Assembly: GCA_019009955.1 (NCBI GenBank)
Contig: CM032229.1
Span: forward strand, 77,669,001-77,733,000
Direction of reading: 5' to 3'
Length of the DNA stretch: 64,000 nucleotides
Origin: Riptortus pedestris
Taxonomy: Eukaryota; Arthropoda; Insecta; Hemiptera; Alydidae
Shown piece after piece: positions 9,912-20,429 of the stretch. Position 1 is the first letter of the stretch; every line of letters begins with the position of its first letter. The notes beneath the pieces were generated by a model. That model was not told the origin of the DNA and made no database searches. It saw only the letters and a list, made by a program, of their open reading frames with translations. Both the position numbers and the translations under genes were made by a program.

Positions 9912-10396
9912 CTGTTAACGCTCTAGCGGTCGCAATTTTTGTTTGATCGTTACCAAACTCGGAATTTAATCGTTTTATGTAAAAAGGAAGATCAAGTTCG
10001 TTAATGGCTGAAATCGGACCAGTGGGAGGGGGGGTTAGAGGGGGGATTTTTGAAAATTCGAAATATCTCCGTTATTATGCGTCGGATCGAAAAATTGTAT
10101 AGAATTAATCTTATTTTAAATTAAATTTACTATAAATATTGTTCTATACATTTATTCTGTATCTTTAATATTAACCGAGATATTTGCATTTGTATTCAGT
10201 GAGTGGTCGGCAGGAGTTCGCTGTTTGGTACTTTCCGAAAAGAGCTCTGGCGGCCGTTTTCGTAACTGCTCGTCCCTCGTGAATAGGTTTAGAGATCCCG
10301 TACTACTACACTTGCTATTGGGCAGAAATTCTCTATTGTAAAACTTCACGTGGGAAATCTGCTTAATTTACGCAGCCCCTGAGTGTCGGACTTTTC
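9711..10396 (+). mobile_element. HINE/DINE-1-like rolling-circle element, full length (module A)
   Basis: Reference copy for the family. It starts TTTAGCAGATTTCCC, followed at once by TTAAGGGAAATCAGCT, so the terminus is itself a palindrome. Next come GAGGTCGTACTCATGAC, CATCGATCATACCCAGGAG, ATGACGAAAATGAGGTCCG and a (TA)n(GA)n core at 9829-9906. The conserved right half has CTGTTAACGCTCTAGCGGTC, GTTAATGGCTGAAATCGGAC, a G-run, and ATCTCCGTTATTATGCGTCG, ending with ACCGAGATATTTGCATTT. Variable module A (10200-10340) leads to CACGTGGGAAATCTGCTTAA, the hairpin ACGCAGCCCCTGAGT and CGGACTTTT. The inverted repeat is terminal at 5' but sits about 35 bp inside the 3' end, with a stem-loop after it. 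This arrangement is typical of Helentron-associated elements. There is no ORF, so it is non-autonomous. Confidence 0.7.
9829..9906. repeat. (TA)n(GA)n microsatellite core
   Basis: About 23 TA units pass directly into about 16 GA units inside the HINE copy. A similar TA-to-GA junction occurs at 32902/32903 outside a recognisable HINE. Confidence 0.95.
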
Positions 10397-10803
10397 TTGT
10401 CTCTCCCAGTGTACTATATGTTTTTTCGTAGGAAGCCTCTAATAATAAATCTGCTTTCTTTTCCAGATTACGTTTAAGAGTAATAGTGAAGTCAGGAGCC
10501 GTAAAACACTATTATTAGTCCAAAGATGTATCTAACTCTATTAGTCCTTGGTTTTCAGGGGTATGAAGATATTTTTAAATTGTATTTTGCCCCTATCAAT
10601 TGATTGTTCCATTTCTCCTGTGTGGGGGACTACTTTTTAATAGTGCACAAAACGAATAGTCTAAACACAGTTTTAAATGTTAGTGACGTTTATGTGATTT
10701 TCTGGGGAGGCAATTATATCGGAAAGCTTTCTGCTGAGCAGGACAGTCAAAGAGCTGCATTTCAACTGCTCTCTGCAAACATGCTAGATATAAATTAAAT
10801 TTC

Positions 10804-11018
10804 GGGCATCAGGTTAGCCATGTGTGATAAAGCATTGGGCACCATGATGAACCTGGAGTGGTGAGGTCGATTCCCGCCTGAGCAATAAGAATTTTTAGTG
10901 ACGAACTCATTAAATTAAATCCTTAGCTCCTTGGTAGGGAAGTGTGGTAACCTGTAGATAACCCTTCCTATTTAGGCATAGTAGCAAATGGTGGGCGTTA
11001 ATAAATAATAATATAATT
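10804..11018 (+). mobile_element. tRNA-derived SINE, full length
   Basis: Head ATCAGGTTAGCCATGTGTG, box-B-like GAGGTCGATTCCCGCC, body TTTTTAGTGACGAACTCATT and TGGTAACCTGTAGATAACCC, and a GTTAATAAATAATAATA tail. Box B has GGTCGA in place of GTTCGA. Confidence 0.85.
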
Positions 11019-11220
11019 AAACTTCGTTATTATTATGATCAGGCTTCCACGGTCATTATAAATATTATAGTGAAGGATTGACTGTCCGCATGGGTCACTC
11101 TAAGACTCTCAAAATCCCACACTCTTCGAGTAATGCCCACCTCCTAGAAATTGTTTATATATACTCATAGACTTCCATGATCACTGGCAATATAACAGTC
11201 GAGGTCTTTGGGTGTCGGCC

Positions 11221-11364
11221 GTGTCTTCATGTATCTGACCGACGTTTCACTAGAGATACTTCTAGCTTCCTCAGGGCTGTCTCTGAGACTACGGAGCTTC
11301 AGTGAGAGCCCTGAAGAAGATAGAAGTATGGCTAGTGAAACATTGGCCAGAAACATGAAGACAC
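11221..11364. repeat. Foldback repeat with 58-bp arms
   Basis: The left arm (11221-11278) starts GTGTCTTCATGTATCTGACC. Its inverse at 11307-11364 matches at roughly 85%, with a 28-nt spacer, and weaker pairing continues outward for about 20 bp. Each arm includes a CCTGAAGAAG-type motif and a GAAACRT motif in the order seen at retroelement ends. Family not identified. Confidence 0.6.
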
Positions 11365-11379
11365 GCTCAATATCCTAAG

Positions 11380-12770
11380 AACCCAATAGTAATATTAACT
11401 ATTATTGTTTACTACCTTACTTAGAAGTCGTTCTAAGTGGAAATAACTTCCCGAAACTCCATATGTTGTCCACAGATTAACTAGCTCCTAAGTTCTGTTC
11501 GGTGCCCCAAGTAATTATAATAATTATTAAAATCACCATTTTTGGGCGGCGTTGAACAGATCAATTTGTAATGAGACTCATTATCTAAAGTATGTGTTTA
11601 CTCGTAAGAAAAATTAAGCAAAGTCAATTATTGTATTGTAGATATATCTTCTAAAAATATTGAGGCCCTGACTAGAGGTTTTATTACGACTGAACTTTGA
11701 CCTTGAGACCCCAAACTATTCTATATATAAGTCAGAGGCCATTTTTAACATTATACAACTTAAACTTGGTGGGGTTTACAACGGGTTTAAAAGGATAAAA
11801 TATCAAAGCAAATACAAACCACTATCCAACATTTCGCTTCTGTTTTGTCCATCTCAAAATGATCAGCCGTTGGAATCTCAGAGATATAACGGCCTACAGG
11901 AAATTGAGTTAATTTAAATTGACCCTTAGTCCTGATAGTAGAACGGTGGGTTTGAAACATAATGAAAGACTGCACCATATATTTTTATTTTTATGCCATG
12001 CGTTTGTGTTTTATAAATATTCAAGGTGTTAAAACAAGGAAATAATCGTCAAAGGAAAGTTTATTGTGTTTAATAATGGAGAGAATCATTGGGGAAATGT
12101 GTTTATTGTTAATGCGGATGATTGTCATTTAATTTAATTAGTTTTTAAATTTAATGTACGGATGATTGATTGCTTGAGTTGTACTTTAACTTTGTGGAAA
12201 GCCAGGCGATGTTTTTAAGTTAGCCCGTAAATACAATTATTTGTTCTACAGAAGTTTTATTGAGGATAGAAATCTTAGGCCTAGGACAATGTTGAAGAAG
12301 TTTACAATAGACAGAAGGTTTGTGGCAACCTTGGTTGTTAGATAGTGCCTGCTTATTTAATTCTCAGTAATGTTCAGATTTTGGTGATTGTAAGGATGTG
12401 GAAGAGTTGAAGGAGCGCTATTGATGTGAAGTAGCCATCAGTGAGTGTGTTTTCTACCCTTAGATTCCCAAGGAATATCCAGGGATTTTACACCTACATC
12501 CCTTGCAAAACCTTTCCTCCATGACATCACCTCTCCCTCACACCCCAACCAACAACCCCACTAATATTTAAATTTTCTAAATCCGTTCTTGAAATTAGTC
12601 TTTCTATTTTGAAAACCTGCTCATATTCGTGGCATGAGGAAGAAGTAATGAGGTTTCGATCACATCATCAGGGAACGAAAACAAAAAATATATTGATGAT
12701 CTATTGTAAGGTGTAACCCCTTTGGGAGCCCTACCCCTATCTGACCTTCCTCACCCCCTCCCCTCCCTGC
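11380..12770. other. No recognised feature until the pyrimidine-rich tract
   Basis: AT-rich DNA to about 12440. From 12520 the sequence becomes C-rich, with CACCCC-type runs leading into the pyrimidine tract ahead of the exon at 12782. Confidence 0.5.
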
Positions 12771-12781
12771 CCCACCTGCAG

Positions 12782-12863
12782 CCCTCCTCGATAAGCCAGC
12801 AGTGAACGCCGCAGCTCTTCAGTCATGTCTACTCCACCGACCGTCGTCCTTCTCCTCGCCTCC
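12782..12863 (+). CDS. Candidate first coding exon with signal-peptide start
   Basis: A C/T-rich tract ending CCCCACCTGCAG (12781) is a good 3' splice site, and CTCGCCTCC|GTGAGT (12863/12864) is a near-consensus donor. Between them lie 82 nt that are markedly GC- and CpG-rich against an AT-rich background. An ATG at 12825 opens 13 codons up to the donor, MSTPPTVVLLLAS, which looks like the hydrophobic core of a signal peptide. The in-frame TAA at 12792 fixes this ATG as the first possible start. The model is therefore a 5' UTR exon upstream, this exon carrying the last 43 nt of 5' UTR and the start codon, a phase-0 junction, and the mature protein in exons outside what I can recognise. The intron downstream runs into AT-rich DNA. 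The product is unknown, probably secreted or membrane-targeted. Confidence 0.5.
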
Positions 12864-12869
12864 GTGAGT

Positions 12870-13600
12870 ACCCCAATAAACATCGTCAACATTTTCATCT
12901 TATCAGTATATATCTACATCTTAACAAAGAAAAAAAGTCTTTAATTCCTCAACAATTCCTTGATTTGTTGCCATATTTTGTTTACTTATTTCAAGTTTTA
13001 AATGTAATTGAAAAACTTCGAAAATTGTCTGTGTGGACTTCGTGAAGATGAAGACCTATTCTACAGATAAGCTTAGAAATACTGCAAATTATATAACAAA
13101 AAATTTTACTTTTCATTATTTAAACCGTACATTCAACTTAATGTACCTAAATAAACAATAATCTATAAACATAAACGGTTTTTTTACAAGCATTATAGAA
13201 ATGCATATGAAAAAAGTCTACTATTAGTAATTTTATTATCTGCTTCGTTACAATGTGTGAACAATTTTTTTTTGTTCAGTTTCATTGATTTCTTTCTGAA
13301 CATTAATTATTATTTTTATTCAAATAAATCTGACTGAATAAAAATTGTAATTACTTTTCCCCAAATGATTTTCCGACAATGACCATAACAGTTATCGCAG
13401 AAACAATTCATGGTCAGTTTTTTAGAGAGTGCTGAAAAAAAAATGGTGGTTCTTATGTACAACAATTTTTCGCCGGGGTAAAATTCTGTAAATTTAAGTG
13501 TCAGCTATATTTTTTATAAAATAAATTTTAATCATTTCTCCTTACTAACTCGGTTTTATTTTGTAATACAATGTTTATAGCTATATTATTTTAAGTGAGA
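12870..13600. other. AT-rich DNA, probable intron
   Basis: No repeats of the main families and no open frame of note. Directly downstream of the candidate exon at 12782-12863. Confidence 0.35.
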
Positions 13601-13612
13601 GTGTGTTTGTGC

Positions 13613-13649
<37 letters not shown>

Positions 13650-13652
13650 TGG
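13601..13652. repeat. (GT)n microsatellite
   Basis: About 20 GT units with one GCGC interruption, followed by a G-rich segment. A potential left-handed DNA tract. Confidence 0.9.
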
Positions 13653-14559
13653 GAGGGGAGCTTGAAGACAGTAGCGTCTTTATATGTTCATTAGCGTTTA
13701 GGCTAGAAATTCTTCATCAGAAAGTTAAACATGTTAGCTGAGCCCACGGGTTAAATTAAATACGATTCCATTTTGTCTTTTTAATTAAAAACATAACATA
13801 AAATGTTTATAGATTTCGAGCATAATGCATGGAATAGAACATATTTAAGTTTACATACATTAGTATATAAATAGATCCTTTCGAGTTGAAATCATTTATG
13901 TATATGTAGTGGTTAGAGGTTCCGCCAATACATTTTAATTTATGTTGGCTCCAGGATAACAGATATTACCTCTACATTGAAATAAAGGGTAGATAGAGAA
14001 TTAAAATTTCAGACAGTGAGCTCAATTATAGCATTGTACTTGGGATAGTTTATATGTATTATAAATTTAGTTATTTTTAGTAACTAGGTGCCATTACAGT
14101 GACACGCAAATGACTCGTAAGTACCTAAAAAAAAAAGAAAAAAATGTATCAATACGAAACTAAATAGATAATTTAAGTTTATACGAATACTTTCGGTAAC
14201 TTAGAGGGCAAACATACATTGAGACATTTCGAATATCAAAAGCGATTTTTATTTAGTTGGCTTTTCCTCAAGATCTTTTTAAAATCTTCAGCAGCTTATT
14301 TAAAGCGGAATTACTTTTATTTACACTTTTTTGAAAATAATCTACAATTTCATATTTAATCCTTGGCCACATTGTTGGTGAATGTAAGTAACTAGATGTT
14401 CTATGAACACCAATTTATAAAACATGGGACAATTAATGACTACTAATTAAATTATTCTTCATGACTATTTTTACTACGTACTTAATGATCTAAAATTGAA
14501 TGTCGAGTAAATACCTTTCAGCCACCTATCTGCCTGCAACTCCATCCATGCAGGCTTTA

Positions 14560-15110
14560 TTCTAGGTGAGAGAGCGTTCCACTATTCGCGTCTTCCCGAT
14601 TGGCTGTCTCGTGTTGAACTCATGGCGCGAATTTCGAACAGTTTCCTCCAGTGTCCATCAATCATCCTTCAGAGATGACGAAAATGAGCGGCCTTCAAAT
14701 TTAGATATATACATATCACTTTAGATGTCATTTTTTTATATCGTTACCAAAATCGATATATAAGCGTTTAATCTAAAACTAGATATTAAGATCGTTAACG
14801 GCTGAAATCGGACGAGTGAAAAGAAGGGGGCGTTCAAAATTCAAAATATCTCCATTATTATACGTCTGGTCAAAAAGTAGATAGAACCAATCATATTGCA
14901 AAATTGTGTATACACTTCTTCTTTAACATGAATATTAACCGAGGTTATTGCATTGTTTTTATTTTCAGTCTTTAGTAAACCCCCACGTGTATTCAACGGA
15001 TTTTTACTTAGAATAGAGAATATATCCTGAGTTGAGATCACTACTTTGCGATCTTAGCACTAGGGAAAACTGATTAGTTTACGCATTCCCTGCGTGAATT
15101 GGCTTTTCAG
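14560..15110 (+). mobile_element. HINE-like element, diverged (long subfamily)
   Basis: Begins with the alternative 5' module (TTCGCGTCTTCCCGATTGG, CTCATGGCGCGAATTTCG). A much reduced TA tract (14703-14719) and the conserved right half (GTTAACGGCTGAAATCGGAC, AATATCTCCATTATTATACG) follow. The terminal module TTTTCAGTCTTTAGTAAACC leads to ATAGAGAATATATCCTGAG and a degenerate 3' end, CTGATTAGTTTACGCATTCC then CTGCGTGAATTGGCTTTT. Confidence 0.6.
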
Positions 15111-15114
15111 TTGT

Positions 15115-17470
15115 GCTAAATTCTTTCAATAGGCGCCAAATCACTCAACCAGACATGAGACATTCTAGCAACCTATTCGTGCCACCTTAGCACACCATCT
15201 TCCTTCTATCCTGAGTGTTCTGTTTCATCACATACCTCTGGAACTTTCAACGGGAATAACATATGTTTCTTTAGATATTATTTATATTCGCAATATCCAG
15301 CTTTCTCCCTGTTTCATCTTAACTCAATGGATATTAAATTGCAAGTGATCCTCCGAAACAACTATTTTTTTAATGCAGTTTTCACAATTCCTAGCTTAAC
15401 TGTTTTACGTCGGAATTATCTATTCAATTCACTAAAGGAATATTAGCTGGAGTTCATAAACTCTTAGAACTTGCTAACAGCACTCAATAATTGCTTCTTT
15501 TAATTCGTCAAATCATTAAAGGTCCACATTAAAATTGTTTAGGTTGAGCTGCTGAACGTTTTTCTAAAAATTATTATTTATCTATCATTACTCTTCTCAT
15601 TAAAATAAGGAAATATTTAGTGTAAATGATGTAAGGAATTCATCATCCAGCAATGTCCGTTTATTACTCATTATAATTATGAATATGAACTTATGAAAAT
15701 AAAGGAATATATAGTTCATTTGAGGTTAAGACCTCTCTAAAAAAGAAGCAAACTTATGACAAATCTGTGATATATCATTGAGTATTATTATATTATTATA
15801 ACTATAGGCATTTCAAAATATGGTAATAGCCAGTGAACGATGGGTGACTGGCCTTATATGATACATAAGATTTAAGTAATGAATAATTATTGTATATTTA
15901 GAATACATACTGGACTCATTGAAATATGTGAGTATTTAGTAAGAATGTGCTAAAAATGCCACATCTTAATTAAGTATATTTTTTAAACGTAACAAACATT
16001 AGACTAGATTAAAATTTCTATTGTTGCTTCATCAGGATTCTTCTCATGACTATGAGGGCATTTCTCTTTTCCTATTCATCAATCAGTGTCAATCAGTTCT
16101 TCGTAGGGAATCTATTCAGTTCACATTCATCCTATGCCGATCAAGTCAATAATGGCCTGTCTTCTAAATATGCATACGATACAGACTATTCCTTTCTTGT
16201 TATTTATTTCGATTTAAGTCCTTTTTATACAAGAACGACTATTTGATAAGCAGCATCTTCAACAGTAATGATTTCATTTCAATATTTATAAACTCAGAAA
16301 TAAATTAAATGATGCTTCATTTCATTTATTTATAATTAATCCCTATCTAGAAATTATTTGCCTTAGTTGCATTAAGTGGACGTAAATAAATAACATTTTT
16401 TAGTAGTTGTTGAATCAATAATATTTCTATGGTGGGGTCATGGATTCTTATTTTATTTATTTAACGTAACTATAAATACAGTTCCATTTAAAATAATAAT
16501 CCTCTTACTTTTAAATGATTTTTTGTCGGCCACATTAGTCCATTTGGTTTTACTATTATTATAGTCAGATTTTTTTTTTAAAAAGTACTTATTAGGTTCT
16601 TTTAAATGTTAATTAATTGTACTGGGTACTGAACCACTATTGTACCTTCTTCGCAGTATATCTGTCAATATACGTGTTGACATAAATACAGGGTTCTGGT
16701 TTTATTTAACATCTGCTTGTTGGCTTTGAAGAGACCAAAATCTCAACATATCAATGTTTTGCTTCGGTATGGTATCTAGTTCTAGACATTAATATGATAT
16801 GAATGATGGAACTGAAATATATTCCCTAGATTCTAGGCACCTCAGGACAACCGTAGCCCCGTGTCATGACCTTTATGTCCTTCATTTTCTAATAAAAGTG
16901 TTTGGAAACTTGAAAACAATTCAACGAATTTGGTTTGTTTTCCCATCTAAACCATTCAATTGTCTTTACCAAATAACAAGTACTAATCATTCTCGTTAAC
17001 AAATAATAAATGCTTTAAGCATGAAAATATTTCAGATAACCGTAGTATATGTCACAAAGAAAAATCTTTTCTCCAGTAAAAGAGTTTGTAGTGGTCTCTG
17101 GTCAAATTACCAGAGAAAAACCCAGTTGTTAATTGTGGTTTTTTAATGGAGCCTGGTTTCGCATTTCCGAAAGTGATTTGCACAATCATATGTGTATTAC
17201 ATTTGGTGAGTAAAGCCTTTAAAAAGAAAATTATAGTTAATCATTGATTTGAAGATTTTTGCTAATATCTAATAGATACTGTGTTATTTTCTCTCCACGG
17301 AGAAATATGCATAGGTTTTTCAGTCAGCGTACTTAATACACAAATGTCTTGGTATTGTGTATTTAAATTATCTGTCACGAAAAATAATCATTATATTACG
17401 TTAATTGAAATAGTTTATTGGATTTAATTTATAAACTGTAGCCGAAGCCATTAGTTCGATATCACCAGCT
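15115..17470. other. AT-rich DNA without firm features
   Basis: Several short frames (16046, 16799) have no family signal. A short open segment at 17092-17205 ends in a GTGAGT donor and is listed as a weak exon candidate among the findings. Confidence 0.45.
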
Positions 17471-17479
17471 AATAGTGCA

Positions 17480-17640
17480 GTCATATAGTACAGCCATGGT
17501 TTCCTCTAGGTCACACTCTCTCTTTCTTAACGGTATAAGTCGTATGCGTATTCGAACCTCTCCATGATTCAATTAATATGTTAGACCAATCAGGAGAAGC
17601 GTGGGGATTAGGGTAAAACTAACTTTGTTTTACATTTGTA
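17480..17640 (-). repeat. Second copy of the 2110-2420 dispersed repeat
   Basis: Read on the minus strand it shares GAGGTTCGAATACGCATACG and the AAGAGAGAGTGTGACCTAGA region with the repeat at 2110-2420, with many differences and a broken reading frame. Confidence 0.3.
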
Positions 17641-18600
17641 TCCAAAGGTAACTGTACAATTTCAGCTAATAATTTACAAACTTTTCCATTTTACTTAAAA
17701 TAATTTCCTAAACATGCCTTCATTGGCAAAGGCAAATACCATGGCTAAATTAAGAAATAAAAATTTACACGACTGAAGTGATTTCATAAACTTCTAACCT
17801 ACCAACACCTTCACGAGAGAGAATTTTCCCCATGCGTTCCTGTTTTAGGGCCATATTCTGCTGTTCAGCAATCTTTACTTCTTCATCTACACCCTTCCAT
17901 CCTTGCTTCTATACGTTGCCAAGTATATATTTCGTGGCCATAGTATCTCAGTTAATTATGCTTCAATGATTCCGATAGTGATATGCTTTAATGTTGCTCA
18001 AAAATATCACCCCTTAACGAAATAGATAACTCTCCAACTACAACGAAAAGTCCGTCACGCAGGGGCTGCGTAAACTAAGCAGATTTCCCACGTGAAGTTT
18101 TACAATAGAGAAATCTGCCTAATAACAACTGTAGTAGTAAGAAACCTCTAAACCTAAAACATTATTTAGGGCGTAATAACCCAGTAGTTTCTAGCCCCAA
18201 AAAACAGTTAACCTAACCTCTAAACCTATTCACGAGGGACGAATAGTTATGGAAATGGCCACCAGAGCTCTCGGTGGGAAAGTTCGAACATAGCCTACTG
18301 GCTACCACACGCAGAATACAAATGCAAATATCTCGATTAATATTCAAGATACAGAATAAATGTATATAACATTATTTACAGTAAATTTAATTTGCAATAA
18401 GATTGGTTCAATACAATTTTACGATCCGATGCATAATAACGGAGATATTTCGAATTTTTGAAAATCCCCCCTCTAAACCCCCCCTCCCACTGGTCCGATT
18501 TCAGCCGTTAACGAACTTGATCTTCCTTTTTACAAGGACCGATTAAATACCGAGTTTGGTGACGATTAAACAAAAATTGCGACCGCTAGAGTGTTAACAG

Positions 18601-18639
<39 letters not shown>

Positions 18640-18640
<1 letters not shown>

Positions 18641-20225
18641 TAGCTGAGATACCCGGCTTCGCTCGGGAATTCATTTGGGGCTGAATGTTGGTGGTATATT
18701 TTTGGCAAGGCTTTACTTTGCACAATATTATGACATTTACCCGTCCCAGTGTTTAGGGTTAACACCCGTCGTTTATGTGGATTTGTTAATAATAAAATTA
18801 TTTTTTTATGCAAGACTTCACTGTTCTGCATATTGCCATATTTCCCGTTTCCTGTGCATTATGCATAGATTTGAATTATTAATGAGAAAATATTGACATA
18901 CATATGAATACATTTTTTCATTTGAGGTACCTCCTTGTGGTAGTTCATATTGAAAAGAAGTGTTGAGAATATTTCTCTAAATAACAAATTAAACAACTTT
19001 TGTTATTTGCATATTTGCCGAAACCCCAATAGGAAATCACTATTTTAATTTCACGCCTCCTTTACAACTCCCACTCCTGCCCGTCCCTAGAAATAGTATG
19101 GCTTATTATAAGGAAGGCGTTAGTGCTAATTCAAATACCGAGTTTGGTTTAGTTCGGTTGAGTCTTTTGTGCCAAATAAAATTGTGGACTCCCGCTATAG
19201 GTTTTAGCGTATAACTCATTTACACTTCCGTATACGGCAAAAGCGCATGTAACAAACGTTACTCTAAATAACAAAACGAATAACTTTTGTTATGTGCATA
19301 TTTGTTGAAAAAGCAATAGGAAACGAAATATCACTATTTTTAATTTCAGGCCTTCCATATAACCCCCACTCCTGCCCGTCCCTAGAAATGTTAGTATGGC
19401 TTATTATAAGGAAGGCGTTAGTACTAATTCAAATACCGAGTTTGGTTTAGTTCGGTTGAGTCTTTTGTGCCAAATAAAATTGTGGACTCCCCTCTATAGT
19501 TTTTAGAGTATAACTCATTTATACTTCCGTATACGGCAAAAGTGAATATAACAAAAGTTACTCTAAATTACACAATAAACAACTTCTGTTATGTTCATAT
19601 ATGCCGAAAAACCAATAAGAAACGAAATATCGCTATTTTTAATTTCTGGCTTCCCTCATAACCCCCACTCCTGCCCGTCTCTAGAAATTTTGGCATGGCT
19701 TGTTATAATGAAAGCGTTAGTGCTAATACACATACCGAGTTTTATTTAGTTTGGTTGATTCTTTTGTGCCATATAAAATAGTTCACTTCCTCTATAGGTT
19801 TTAGCGTATATCTCGTTTATAACTCGGTATACGACGAAAATGTATATAACAAAAGTTACTCTAAATAACAAAATAAACAACTTTTGTTATGTGCATATTT
19901 GCCGAAAAACCAATAGGAATCGAAATATCGCTATTTTTAATTTCTGGCTTCCCTTATAACCCCCACTCCTGTTCGTTTCAGAGGATATTAATATAGCCTA
20001 AAGTCTAAGTTGGGTTAGTAGTAATATACATACCAAGTTTCATAAAATTCGGTTCAGCCGTTTATGCGTGAAAAGGTAACAAACAAACAAACAAACAAAC
20101 AAACAGACACCAAAGAAACAAAATGCAGTTATGGTGTCTATGACATGTGAAATGAAAAGTTATCGTGAAATTTCGTGAAAAAAATCAATGTACAGACAGA
20201 GGTTACAATTTTATATATATATAGA
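18640..20225 (-). mobile_element. Non-autonomous Helitron
   Basis: Read on the minus strand the 5' end is TCTATATATATAAAATTG (from 20225) and the 3' end is CTAG (at 18643-18640). It is preceded by the hairpin CCCGAGC-GAA-GCCGGG with 9 nt between (TATCTCAG...). The host bases are A at 18639 and T at 20226, the A/T target of Helitrons, and no target duplication is present. Inside are an (AAAC)n run (20074-20106) and four units of a ~298-bp tandem repeat. There is no Rep/helicase frame, so the element depends on an autonomous partner. Confidence 0.8.
18990..20000. repeat. ~298-bp tandem array inside the Helitron
   Basis: The anchor CCACTCCTG recurs at 19071, 19366, 19665 and 19963, giving spacings of 295, 299 and 298. 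Each unit contains CCGAGTTTGGTTTAGTTCGG, TTTAGCGTATAACTCATTTA, GTATACGGCAAAAG and AACAACTTTTGTTATGTGCA. Units differ by substitutions. Confidence 0.85.
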
Positions 20226-20239
20226 TATATATATATATA

Positions 20240-20276
<37 letters not shown>

Positions 20277-20429
20277 TTGAACTATATTCTTCGTCATAAT
20301 TGTCATTGGACTTAATTTTCGTCATCTCCTGGGTAGGATCGATGGACATTTGAAGAAATTTTTCGAAAATCGCGTCATGAGTACGACCTCAATAGCTGAT
20401 TTCCCTTAAGGGAAATCTGCTAAAAAGTG

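Larger units (their letters stand above)
18046..20425 (-). mobile_element. HINE-like element (module A), split by a Helitron
   Basis: The minus-strand 3' end is at 18046 (AAAAGTCCGTCACGCAGGGG, then CTGCGTAAACTAAGCAGATT). Module A (18220-18330, shared with 9711-10396), the conserved half and a TA core follow. At 18640 the TA core is interrupted by the Helitron. The TA core resumes at 20226, followed by CGTCATCTCCTGGGTAGG, CGCGTCATGAGTACGACCTC and the terminal palindrome ending GGGAAATCTGCTAAAA at about 20425. Removing the Helitron leaves an element of about 790 bp. Confidence 0.75.
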
